Of a DNA stretch of 64,000 nt, positions 42,621 through 50,709 are shown piece after piece. The first letter of the stretch is position 1. Each line of letters opens with the position of its first letter. The stretch is taken from NCBI GenBank assembly GCA_035294125.1, contig DATGLM010000049.1:62001-126000 (forward strand), given 5' to 3'. This DNA is from CADDYT01 sp035294125. GTDB lineage: Bacteria; Chloroflexota; Ktedonobacteria; Ktedonobacterales; Ktedonobacteraceae. A model generated the notes under the pieces. It was not told the origin of the DNA. It did no database searches and saw nothing but the letters and a program-made list of their open reading frames with translations. The translations under genes were made by a program, and so were the position numbers.

Positions 42621-43613
42621 ATGACTGATATCCCTGACGCAACTCTGACAACCGGGAGCGCGCCGCGAGCATCCATTGCGCCGACTCGTTCAGACGAAGT
42701 GGTGCTGCGCACGCGCAACCTGACAAAACACTATGGACAGCGACTGGCCGTTGATCATCTGAATCTGGAGGTGCATCAAGGAGACATCTTTGGTTTTCTC
42801 GGCCCCAACGGCGCGGGCAAAACCACCACCATTCGTATGGCGCTTGGGCTGATTACCCCTTCAGGCGGCAGTGTCGAGATTCTCGGACAGGACATTGCCA
42901 CACATGGGGCGCGCATTTTGCCGCGTGTGGGCGCGTTGATCGAAACGCCCGCGTTGTACCTCTACATGTCGGGACGCGACAACCTGCGAGCCGTGGCCTC
43001 CGTGCTCGGTGGCGTGCCAGAGCAACGCATCGATACCGTCCTGGAACTGGTCGGGCTGCGTGGCCGACAGAAGGACCGCGTGGGTACCTACTCGCTCGGC
43101 ATGAAGCAGCGCCTGGGCGTCGCCATTGCCCTGCTGCAAGACCCCGACGTACTCATCCTGGATGAACCGGCCAATGGCCTCGATCCCGCCGGTATCGTCG
43201 AGATGCGCGACCTGATGCACCGCCTGACCCTGGAGGGCAAAACCGTCTTTATCTCCAGCCACCTGTTGAGCGAGGTTCAGCAAATCTGCACCCGGGTCGC
43301 CATCATCAACCTCGGCAAACTGGTGACAGAGTCCTCGATTGAAGAACTGACAAACTCGCGCGGGGAGTTTACCGTCGCCGTCGAGCAGGCGGGCGAGGCG
43401 CTCAAGCTGATACAGGCGCAACCCTGGGGCGGAGCCGCGCATCTTGACGCGAAAGGGATGCTCATTGCGCCCGCACCATCGGGTCGTGGACGCGACCTCA
43501 ATCTCTTTCTCACCCGTGCGGGCTTCGTTCCCGATACCATCGCGCAATCGACCGAGGACCTGGAGCAGGTTTTCCTGCGCCTCACGAATAATGGATCAGG
43601 AGATATCAAATGA
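42621..43613 (+). CDS. ABC transporter ATPase, ABC-2/bacitracin-export type
   Basis: A 330-residue ATPase with Walker A GPNGAGKTT, signature YSLGMKQRLGVAIAL, Walker B VLILDEPANGLDP and the H-loop FISSHLLSE, followed by a C-terminal regulatory region. The N-terminus has a 28-residue unstructured lead. It pairs with the ABC-2 permease whose start overlaps its stop. Such pairs export drugs, peptides or lipids. Confidence 0.92.
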   Translation: MTDIPDATLTTGSAPRASIAPTRSDEVVLRTRNLTKHYGQRLAVDHLNLEVHQGDIFGFLGPNGAGKTTTIRMALGLITPSGGSVEILGQDIATHGARILPRVGALIETPALYLYMSGRDNLRAVASVLGGVPEQRIDTVLELVGLRGRQKDRVGTYSLGMKQRLGVAIALLQDPDVLILDEPANGLDPAGIVEMRDLMHRLTLEGKTVFISSHLLSEVQQICTRVAIINLGKLVTESSIEELTNSRGEFTVAVEQAGEALKLIQAQPWGGAAHLDAKGMLIAPAPSGRGRDLNLFLTRAGFVPDTIAQSTEDLEQVFLRLTNNGSGDIK

Positions 43614-44521
43614 GTACAATGGTTGCGGCTACATCGGCCAGACAGGCACAACTTCACAGCGCGACGCCCAGCTTTCCTGGTATCTTGCGCGGCGAAATCT
43701 TCAAAGTCTCGCGGCAATGGACTACCTGGATCATGCTCGTCTTCCTGACCGGCATCCTCATCTTGCCTTACCTGATCATGCTCATCGCGCCGAACGCGAA
43801 AGCTTCGCTGGCAGCCGCCCCCCTGCCGTTTCTCACCGACCAGGTGGAGACAAATCTGGCTGTGCTGCGCGTCTTTAGCGGCTTCTTCCTGCTGATCCTG
43901 ACGGCCCGCGTCATCGGCCTGGAATATCAGCTCGGCACCATTCGCATCCTGCTGGCGCGAGGCGTGGGAAGGCTTCAGTTGTTCAGCGCGAAACTGCTCG
44001 CCATTGTCACCTTCGCCCTGCTCATCCTGATTGGCGGCCTGCTGCTGGATGCGCTGCTGACTGTCGTCATGGTCGCTATCCTGGCGGGCAACCTGAACGC
44101 CCTGAATGCGCTCAATACTACCTTCTGGTCCAACACCTGGCTCTATATCGTGACCATCATGATCAGCATGGGGGCCACCATCCTGCTGGGAGCAGCTATG
44201 AACGCCATTGGCCGCTCGCAGGTGTTTGGCCTGAGCGCGTCGCTGGTCTGGTTTCCGGCAGACAACATTGGCACCGTCATCATGACGCTTGCCTACCGGG
44301 TGACCCACAACACCTTCTGGCAGAACGTCACCGGCTACTTCCTGGGGCCAATCCTCAACAACATGCCCAACTACCTCCTGCCCAAAGGCGGTCTCACCAT
44401 CGGTGCTTTCCCTCTCGTCACCATCAGCAATACGCAGGGGCTGCTCGTCACCGCCGCCTATTGTGTCATCTTTGCGGCGGTCGCGGTTATCCTGACATGG
44501 AAACGGGACGTACAGGAGTGA
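43610..44521 (+). CDS. ABC-2 type permease
   Basis: A 303-residue membrane protein with six predicted helices. The region FSGFFLLILTARVIGLEYQL then GTIRILLARGVGR is typical of ABC-2 permeases after the first helix. It begins inside the last codons of the ATPase gene (4-nt overlap). Substrate unknown. Confidence 0.88.
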   Translation: MSTMVAATSARQAQLHSATPSFPGILRGEIFKVSRQWTTWIMLVFLTGILILPYLIMLIAPNAKASLAAAPLPFLTDQVETNLAVLRVFSGFFLLILTARVIGLEYQLGTIRILLARGVGRLQLFSAKLLAIVTFALLILIGGLLLDALLTVVMVAILAGNLNALNALNTTFWSNTWLYIVTIMISMGATILLGAAMNAIGRSQVFGLSASLVWFPADNIGTVIMTLAYRVTHNTFWQNVTGYFLGPILNNMPNYLLPKGGLTIGAFPLVTISNTQGLLVTAAYCVIFAAVAVILTWKRDVQE

Positions 44522-44532
44522 TGAGATGACCA

Positions 44533-44573
44533 GACAGCCCGCAGGCGCGTTTGGTCGCGGCCTGCGGGCTGTC
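44533..44573. terminator. GC-rich hairpin between convergent genes
   Basis: Perfect 14-bp arms (GACAGCCCGCAGGC at 44533-44546; complement at 44560-44573) with a 13-nt loop, located between the ABC-2 permease stop and the convergent gene ending at 44599. Confidence 0.55.
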
Positions 44574-44598
44574 CGAAGGGCGGGTCGAGGCCTGCAAA

Positions 44599-45180
44599 CT
44601 AGACCCACAGTTTGGTATGCAGGATCGTATTCAGCGTCACGGCATAGGTCAGGTACATCAGCCAGATGCCGGTGAGCACCTGCCAGAGTCCAACCAGACG
44701 CGCGCCGGAGAAGACTCCAAAGCGCGTCGGCACCTCCGTCAGGTAGATCAGAGCGAGGCCGATAAAGACAATGGCCACGGGGATATCACCAGCGCCAAAG
44801 AAGACGATGATGCCAAGCACGGAGATCAGGAAGAAAGCAATCGCCATCCAGGCATCCGGCAGCGCGCTCGATCCAATAAAGCGGCGGTGTGCCATGGCGA
44901 ACCAGTGAATGCCGTAGGCGGTGAAGGCGAGCGCTGCCATGTAGAGTGGGGGCGCGTAGCCAAAGACATTAAACCATGTCAGACCGATCCAGAGAATGAT
45001 GCCGGTCAGGAACTGCATGAAGCCCGGCATCCATAAACCCCACATACCCATCGTCTTATCGACTTCAGGTGAGGACTTGGGGAGACCAAACAGGGACTGA
45101 CCGCCCCAGATGAAGTAGCCAGTACCCAGGCCGAAGAAACCGACTACAATGGGAAGGAATGCTGAGTTCGGAAATGTCAC
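44599..45180 (-). CDS. AceTr (GPR1/FUN34/YaaH)-like membrane protein
   Basis: The GTG at 45180 follows AAGGAGG, giving 193 residues with six membrane segments. The arrangement GFMQFLTGIILW, AALAFTAYGIHWFAMAH and VFIGLALIYLTEVPTRFG parallels acetate/succinate channel proteins of the YaaH family, although the family's N-terminal NPAPLGL motif is only weakly matched (NSAFLPI). It may carry acetate or another small acid. Alternatively it belongs to an unnamed six-helix family. Confidence 0.6.
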   Translation of the reverse strand: MTFPNSAFLPIVVGFFGLGTGYFIWGGQSLFGLPKSSPEVDKTMGMWGLWMPGFMQFLTGIILWIGLTWFNVFGYAPPLYMAALAFTAYGIHWFAMAHRRFIGSSALPDAWMAIAFFLISVLGIIVFFGAGDIPVAIVFIGLALIYLTEVPTRFGVFSGARLVGLWQVLTGIWLMYLTYAVTLNTILHTKLWV

Positions 45181-45392
45181 GTTCAAACCTCCTTGAAATA
45201 ATGGTACAATTTTTAACCAACAACGAAGGTCTGCCGAATGGGCCAAACATACCTGTATCCCCGCCCTTTGGTATGATCAACCTACCAATATTATACTGTT
45301 TTTTACCGATTATTGCACGTTTTTCCTGCTATAAAGACGTGCATCCAGAAAAATAAGGAGAAGCTTTATTGGATGCCTTTGATCGTTAGAGG

Positions 45393-45851
45393 CTATGCAA
45401 CCGAAAGCCAGTCATGGGCGCTTTCACGGGCGCGCAGCCGGGCGCGCACTTCGGCTGATGGCTCCAGCAGGGAGAAGGTGTTGCCGTAGAGGTCTTCAAA
45501 GATGGCCTCCACGCCGTAGGATTGCTCGGTGGGCGGGCAGAGAAATTTGACGCCGCGAGCGAGTAGTGTTCTGTACGTTTCACGGCAGTCTTCGGTATCA
45601 AATACCCAGGTGGTGCCGCGACCGATACGTTCCATGAGGACGTGAATGTGTTCTTCACCATGCAGGGACGCATCGGGCTTTGCCAGGGCAATTTCTGGGG
45701 TTTTCTGGCCCTTCGGAGCAACGGTGAGCCAGCGCATGCCCGGACCAAAGGTGGTATCGGCCCGTTTTTCCAATCCCAGTTTCTCGGTATAAAAACGCAG
45801 GGCTTCATCCTGGTCTCGTACAAAAATAGATACTACGGATAAACGATTCAT
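45393..45851 (-). CDS. VOC-fold (glyoxalase/bleomycin resistance-like) protein
   Basis: Start at 45851. The 152-residue protein has paired beta-alpha-beta-beta-beta units (VVSIFVRDQDEALRFYTEKL then GLEKR; GTTWVFDTEDCRETYRTLLA) of the VOC superfamily with a likely metal glutamate in EDLYGNTFSLLEP. It could be a small-molecule lyase, dioxygenase or binding protein. A promoter with TATAAT lies about 90 nt upstream. Confidence 0.82.
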   Translation of the reverse strand: MNRLSVVSIFVRDQDEALRFYTEKLGLEKRADTTFGPGMRWLTVAPKGQKTPEIALAKPDASLHGEEHIHVLMERIGRGTTWVFDTEDCRETYRTLLARGVKFLCPPTEQSYGVEAIFEDLYGNTFSLLEPSAEVRARLRARESAHDWLSVA

Positions 45852-45941
45852 CAAGCCTTTCTTTTCGATGAACACCGTGTTTGCCTGCCTCTCTATTCCT
45901 CGCGTTCCGGCCTTACTTTTTTCATCACAATTGCTCACTCC

Positions 45942-45970
45942 ATTATATAGTACAATTGTTCTAAATACAA
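45942..45970 (-). promoter_or_regulatory. promoter of the VOC gene
   Basis: Minus strand: TTGTAT (45970-45965), 17-nt spacer, TATAAT (45947-45942). Two CAATTG palindromes at about 45928 and 45953 flank the -10 element. Confidence 0.5.
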
Positions 45971-46004
45971 GCGAAAAACGCGCCTTTTCTCGACATAATC
46001 CTTC

Positions 46005-46034
46005 TTGATGAAGTATTCTTTCCGGCATTATAAT
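46005..46034 (+). promoter_or_regulatory. promoter of the ETF-alpha gene
   Basis: TTGATG (46005-46010), 18-nt spacer, TATAAT (46029-46034), 39 nt before the ATG at 46073. It diverges from the VOC promoter. Confidence 0.5.
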
Positions 46035-46072
46035 GTTGGCAACCATGATCTGGAAGTATGATGAGGTGAAAC

Positions 46073-47122
46073 ATGCGCGAAGTCTGGGCAGTACTTGAAT
46101 ACCGAGAGGGAAAGCTTCAGGAAAATAGTATGGAATTGCTGGCTGAACTCGCGGCGATCGCGCAACGCCAGCGAGCAACGCTCTGTGCTGTTCTGCTTAC
46201 CGCACCTGAGGCAGTGCCGCCAGATACCACTCCCCTGACCAGGTTGGGCGCGCAACAACTCTACCTGCTGGCACATCCGCTTTTAGAGAGCTATACGAGT
46301 CAGACTTATGTCAATACATTGCTGTGGCTGTTGCGTGATCATTCTCCCTTGCTGATCGCAACTGGTGCCACGGCAAACGGGCGCGATTGGATGCCGCGAC
46401 TCGCGGCCCGCCTGCGCCTGCCCTTCGCTCCCGGCTGCCTCGGCCTTGACCTGCGTGATGACAGCCTGTTCGCCTTGCGTTCGCTTTACGAAGGCCGTGC
46501 CTATGCGCAGACTCGCACCGCGCTGCATGGACGCACGGGCCTGGCAACGCTCGTTCCAGGCGTGCGCGGCATCCCCCAGACGTCAGAAGGAAATCCTGAT
46601 ACTCAACTCACCATTACGCGCCTGACACCCGAAATCGAGGGAGATGCACAGACAGAAAACTCTCCATCCTCAAGGACGCAGGCCCAGGCTGGATACGGAG
46701 AACGCATCCGTCACCTCGGCGTGCGAGCACCATCGCCTGAAGAGGTCGAACTTGAGGAGGCGGAGCGCATCGTCGCTGGAGGGCGCGGCATCGGGCGCGA
46801 GGGCTTTGCGCACGTGGCGGCATTCGCCCGGCTGCTGGGCGCTGCGGTCGGAGCGACGCGGGTGGCAACTGATCGCGGCTGGGTCGAGCACGAGCGACAG
46901 ATCGGGGCCACGGGCAAAAGCGTTCACCCCAGCCTGTATATCGCCTGCGGCATCTCCGGTGCCGCCCAGCACACCAGCGGCATGCGCGAAGCTCAGACCG
47001 TCGTCGCCATCAATCCTGACCGCAGCGCGCCCATCTTCGCCCTTGCCGATCTGGGACTGCTCGGCGACGCCAATGCCATCCTGCCTCTTGCTGCACAGTT
47101 GCTGGAAGAGAGCGATTCCTAA
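46073..47122 (+). CDS. etfA: electron transfer flavoprotein alpha subunit, without beta partner here
   Basis: The 349-residue protein has the EtfA C-terminal FAD domain (IVAGGRGIGREGFAHVAAFA, GATRVATDRGWVEHERQIGA, KSVHPSLYIACGISGAAQHT, VVAINPD). The N-terminal domain (about residues 1-190) is more diverged. EtfA passes electrons from dehydrogenases to the quinone pool as a heterodimer with EtfB, but no etfB is near; the partner may be distant or the protein may work differently. Its 3' end overlaps the convergent reductase gene by 4 nt. Confidence 0.88.
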   Translation: MREVWAVLEYREGKLQENSMELLAELAAIAQRQRATLCAVLLTAPEAVPPDTTPLTRLGAQQLYLLAHPLLESYTSQTYVNTLLWLLRDHSPLLIATGATANGRDWMPRLAARLRLPFAPGCLGLDLRDDSLFALRSLYEGRAYAQTRTALHGRTGLATLVPGVRGIPQTSEGNPDTQLTITRLTPEIEGDAQTENSPSSRTQAQAGYGERIRHLGVRAPSPEEVELEEAERIVAGGRGIGREGFAHVAAFARLLGAAVGATRVATDRGWVEHERQIGATGKSVHPSLYIACGISGAAQHTSGMREAQTVVAINPDRSAPIFALADLGLLGDANAILPLAAQLLEESDS

Positions 47123-48354
47123 CCTGTTGCGGTCCCTCTGCCTGCCAGTACGTCAGCCATGGCGTGGGGAGTATGGCCCCGCAGGTATTCGCGAATGGCA
47201 ATGGCGGCAGCCGCTCCTTCCCCGGCGGCGCTGACCAGTTGCTTGGTGCTGCCCGCGCGCGCATCGCCAGCCGCGAAGATGCCGGGCGCGCTGGTCTGGG
47301 AATCGATGCCGGTGACGATAAAGCCCTGGCTATTGACCGCGACAATGTCGCGGAATGGTTCGCTGTTGGGGCTGAGGCCGATGAAGACAAAAACGCCAGG
47401 CACACGCAGCGCGCTGACCTCCCCGCTCTCTCTATTGCGGGTAACTACCATATTCAGGTGATTGTTCGCGCCTTTGAACTCCACCACCTCGGTGTTGAAA
47501 CGCACTTCGATCTGCGGCGACTCAACGGCTTTGTCTATCGCGACCTTGCTGGCATGCAACTCAGGGCTACGTGCCAGGATGGTCACCTTTGGGGAGAAGC
47601 GGGTTAAAAATGCTGCCTCCTCCACCGCGCTGTTGCCGCCGCCGATAACGGCAACCTCCTGTCCGCGATAGAACGGACCATCACAGGTGGCACAGAAATG
47701 GATGCCCGCTCCGATATAGTCATCTTCGCCCGGCACGCCGAGCCGTTTGTAGGTCGAACCTGTAGCGATCAGCACAGCGTGGGCGCGGTATGCATGCCCG
47801 GCATCGGTTTTGACCAGGTAGTCTTCCATGTCCCTGCTGATGCTCACCACCTCCTGCGCTGAAAGGAGTTCCACCCCAAAACGTTTCGCCTGCTCAACGA
47901 TGCGGTCGGCGAACTCGGCCCCCGTCACGCCCTCGGGGAAGCCGGGATAGTTGTCCAGCCGTTCGGTGAGGCCCGCCTGCCCGCCGAGGCCGCTGCGCTC
48001 TATCACCAGCACATCAAAGCCGTCACGAGCGCCATAGATGGCTGTGGTGAGAGCCGTTGGCCCGCCGCCAACGGTGATCAGGTCGTAGTAATCGCATTGC
48101 GCCTTCGTCTCCAAACCCAGCTTTGCCGCCAGTTGAGCGTTTGACGGCTCGACAAGGAAGCTGCCATCCTCGAAGACAATCGTTGGAATGCTCATGCCGC
48201 CATTTTGTAGCTTGCGTACAAATGCCTGGCCTTCGGCATTCTCCTCGATGTTAATAAAATCATAAGGAACGCGCTGCTCGCCCAGAAATTTCTTGCTTCG
48301 CTTGCAATCGCTGCACCAGTACGTGCCGTAAAGCTTGATGTTTGTATGTGACAT
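47119..48354 (-). CDS. glutaredoxin-thioredoxin reductase fusion
   Basis: Start at 48354 after AAGGAAGAG. The 411-residue protein has an N-terminal glutaredoxin/mycoredoxin-like domain (KLYGTYWCSDCKRS, C14-C17; MSIPTIVFEDGS) fused at about residue 85 to a complete NADPH thioredoxin reductase (VGGGPTALTTAIYGA, redox pair C221-A-T-C224, NADPH site VIGGGNSAVEEA, FAD site IFAAGDA). Such a fusion could reduce its own glutaredoxin domain as AhpF does. An inverted pair of ATACTGTAAC motifs lies upstream. Confidence 0.93.
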   Translation of the reverse strand: MSHTNIKLYGTYWCSDCKRSKKFLGEQRVPYDFINIEENAEGQAFVRKLQNGGMSIPTIVFEDGSFLVEPSNAQLAAKLGLETKAQCDYYDLITVGGGPTALTTAIYGARDGFDVLVIERSGLGGQAGLTERLDNYPGFPEGVTGAEFADRIVEQAKRFGVELLSAQEVVSISRDMEDYLVKTDAGHAYRAHAVLIATGSTYKRLGVPGEDDYIGAGIHFCATCDGPFYRGQEVAVIGGGNSAVEEAAFLTRFSPKVTILARSPELHASKVAIDKAVESPQIEVRFNTEVVEFKGANNHLNMVVTRNRESGEVSALRVPGVFVFIGLSPNSEPFRDIVAVNSQGFIVTGIDSQTSAPGIFAAGDARAGSTKQLVSAAGEGAAAAIAIREYLRGHTPHAMADVLAGRGTATG

Positions 48355-48382
48355 GCTCTGCTCTTCCTTTCGCCGCTCACAA

Positions 48383-48432
48383 ATACTGTAACTGTGCATA
48401 TGGTACAGGGTCGTGACATTTTGTTACAGTAT
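48383..48432. promoter_or_regulatory. paired ATACTGTAAC / GTTACAGTAT sites
   Basis: Perfect 10-bp inverted repeat with arms at 48383-48392 and 48423-48432, 40 bp between centres (close to four helical turns), just upstream of the glutaredoxin-reductase gene. Candidate binding sites for a redox or stress regulator. Confidence 0.45.
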
Positions 48433-48504
48433 AGTATGGATGGGCAGCGAAAAGAAAGCCTCTGCAGAAGAGTTTCCAGCATTGCGGGCGGTCAGGAGTG
48501 GGGA

Positions 48505-48921
48505 TCACGCACGGCCCAGAGCATTTTTCACGGTCGAGAGTAAAGCGCGGGTATCCATTGACAGGTTGAGACCGACAAGATTGCGTTTTTCGAGTTCGTG
48601 CTGGCAGCCATCGAGCTTCTTCCCCAGAATGATGGCGGGCACCCCGGTCATATTGCTTCTCCGGCAGAGCAGGTCATAGAGGAAGAGGCCCCCGCCTCCG
48701 GCGAGGTCAGCATCAATCAGCAGCAAAGCAGGCTCAACCATTCTGGTGAAGTGCAAGGCGGCAACCATGTTGGGCAGGCGTATAATATGATAATCCGGGA
48801 ATTTCCTGCTGATTGCATCTACAAACAGATTTCCTACGGTATCGTCCTGTTCAACCAGCAGAATCATGTTTTCTGCGGTTTTCAGGGCGTACATTGCATC
48901 CTGTTTCCGATGATATTGCAT
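48505..48921 (-). CDS. degenerate receiver-domain protein
   Basis: A 138-residue CheY-like protein. The acidic pocket (LLVEQDD), the phospho-acceptor strand (ALLLIDADL, D70) and overall alternation fit a receiver, but the switch lysine normally followed by proline after strand five is absent (LVGLNLSMDT). It may be phosphorylation-independent. It has no output domain and is upstream, on the same strand, of the reductase fusion, with 150 nt between. Confidence 0.68.
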   Translation of the reverse strand: MQYHRKQDAMYALKTAENMILLVEQDDTVGNLFVDAISRKFPDYHIIRLPNMVAALHFTRMVEPALLLIDADLAGGGGLFLYDLLCRRSNMTGVPAIILGKKLDGCQHELEKRNLVGLNLSMDTRALLSTVKNALGRA

Positions 48922-49042
48922 CCGTTACGTTACCTCCGACTGAGTAAAGGACACTTTCCACGTATCGTATCCTGGCATATATGTAACGGCTTCCCTATGA
49001 AAAAAGTGGACAAATCAGGAAGGAATCCCGGCCTGTTCGCTC

Positions 49043-50707
49043 TTATCCTACCTGCACGGTCAGATGATAATATCCGGTTGAGGCATGGGGAACGGCTCCT
49101 CGCAACTGGCCGGTCTGCGCCGCTCCTGTGCCGTCGGTGGCGCGAGAGAGGAGCGTGTACGTGCCGGGAAGCATGGGCGTCCACTGCCATGACCAGAAGA
49201 CCCAGGCATCCGGCGAAAGTGGTGGTTGGAGGATGCTGGTGTGCCAGGTGAGGCCCTTATCGGTACTCACCTCGACCTTCTGGATGCCGCGTGGCCCGGC
49301 AAAGGCGATACCGCCGACATTAACAGGCTGCCCCAACGGCACGTGTCCGGTAGGGCGGTCGATACGCGACATGGTATAGATTTCGCCGTTGTACCACCCC
49401 TGGTCCGCGTAAATGCCACCAACGAAGGAATCGGTCAGCTCGATGCGTGTGAGCCACTTGGGATTTTCTTCGCCGTAGCGGCCAGGGATGAGCACGCGAG
49501 CGGGGAAGCCATGCCGCATTGGAAGCTCCACGCCGTTCATACGCCAGGCTACCAGCGGGTCAACCGCCAGCACTTCATCGAGGGGCAGGCTGGTGGAGTA
49601 GCCATCGACAGCGTAAAAGGCGATGTAGCGCGCTCCCGGTTGCGCTCCGCCATGCCGGTCGAGCAGCGTTTTCAGCGGCACCCCTTGCCAGACAGCAGTA
49701 CTCATAAGCCGTGAGGCGACACTGATGTTGTTTGAGATGCATTCCAGGGTAATGGCTCGTGATGTGGAGGGGAGGCTGGTCAGTTCATTGTAGGTATAGG
49801 CGCCGCTCTGGCCTACCAGTCCGGTGATTTCCAATCGCCAGAGGTCCAGAGCGACCGCCGGATCGATGGCGTTCTGTGTCACCACATAATGCTCGCTGTT
49901 AGGTGTGATGGGAGCGGTGAAGCCGTTATGCGGGAATGTTTCCATGCCATCGTAGCTCGAATAGCTATTGAGGAAAGCCTTGACCGCACCGAGCGAGCCA
50001 GCCGCTCCACCAATACCCAGAACAGCGACGCTTGCGCGAGCCAGCAACTGTCGTCTGCCAGTAGGGGCCATCCCTTGTAACCGCCCACTGCTGCCGTTCT
50101 TAGCAGAAGCAGGCAGTTTCGGCAGCAGTGCCCGGTAGGAGAGGCAGAGCGCGAGCGCGTAGAGGCTAAAATCGCCCAGCAAGGCCAGAATAGTGACGGC
50201 CCGCGCCCATTCAATCGGCAGGCCCAGGAAATTTTGTCCCAGCTCATTCCAGAAGAGAATCCCGCCCGTTAGCACCATCAGCGCGTCTAGCAGAGCCGCC
50301 GTAAGCCACTCACGCCGCGTTGGGCGATTGTCGGCTACAGGAGGTTGAATGCGCGTTGCCAGCGCGTAGACCAGACCCAGCACGGTACCGGCCCCAATCA
50401 TACCGAGCAGCGCGAGGCCGAGCGGTGCCGTCTTGGAATTGGGCGCGAACACGATCAGCAGGTGGACAAACTGGCCCGCGCTCATGTGTTTGAGAGCGAA
50501 ATCGCCGAAAAGCTCTACCGGCGATGGAATACCGAACACCAGCCGCAAAATGCCCATGAGCGCCACAGCTACCATACAGGCTACCAGACCGGCCAGCAGC
50601 CCCGACAGAGCGGCAATCAGCAGTCGAACGCCACGCGGGCGCGTTGACGTTCCGCTTATTGATGACGATGAAGATGGTGTGGAAGTTGATTTATCCGTCT
50701 TTTGCAT
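49043..50707 (-). CDS. sulfite-oxidase-family molybdopterin oxidoreductase with membrane N-terminus
   Basis: The 554-residue protein has four membrane helices (about 28-50, 97-118, 136-153, 171-191), then a short cytoplasmic loop with a twin-arginine motif (TGRRQLLARASVAVLGIGGA, R218-R219) leading into a fifth helix. The rest is a sulfite-oxidase/YedY-type Moco domain with the molybdenum ligand C323 in ITLECISNN and the dimerisation-like domain (KVEVSTDKGLTWH). Topology places the Moco domain outside. It likely reduces or oxidises a small oxyanion or sulfoxide with electrons from the membrane. It starts 2 nt after the upstream GT87-like gene. Confidence 0.88.
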   Translation of the reverse strand: MQKTDKSTSTPSSSSSISGTSTRPRGVRLLIAALSGLLAGLVACMVAVALMGILRLVFGIPSPVELFGDFALKHMSAGQFVHLLIVFAPNSKTAPLGLALLGMIGAGTVLGLVYALATRIQPPVADNRPTRREWLTAALLDALMVLTGGILFWNELGQNFLGLPIEWARAVTILALLGDFSLYALALCLSYRALLPKLPASAKNGSSGRLQGMAPTGRRQLLARASVAVLGIGGAAGSLGAVKAFLNSYSSYDGMETFPHNGFTAPITPNSEHYVVTQNAIDPAVALDLWRLEITGLVGQSGAYTYNELTSLPSTSRAITLECISNNISVASRLMSTAVWQGVPLKTLLDRHGGAQPGARYIAFYAVDGYSTSLPLDEVLAVDPLVAWRMNGVELPMRHGFPARVLIPGRYGEENPKWLTRIELTDSFVGGIYADQGWYNGEIYTMSRIDRPTGHVPLGQPVNVGGIAFAGPRGIQKVEVSTDKGLTWHTSILQPPLSPDAWVFWSWQWTPMLPGTYTLLSRATDGTGAAQTGQLRGAVPHASTGYYHLTVQVG

Positions 50708-50709
50708 GT

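Noticed and set aside
43277..44608. 443-codon minus-strand open frame
   Set aside because: Antisense to the ABC-2 ATPase/permease pair; low-complexity Gln/Asp/Glu composition.
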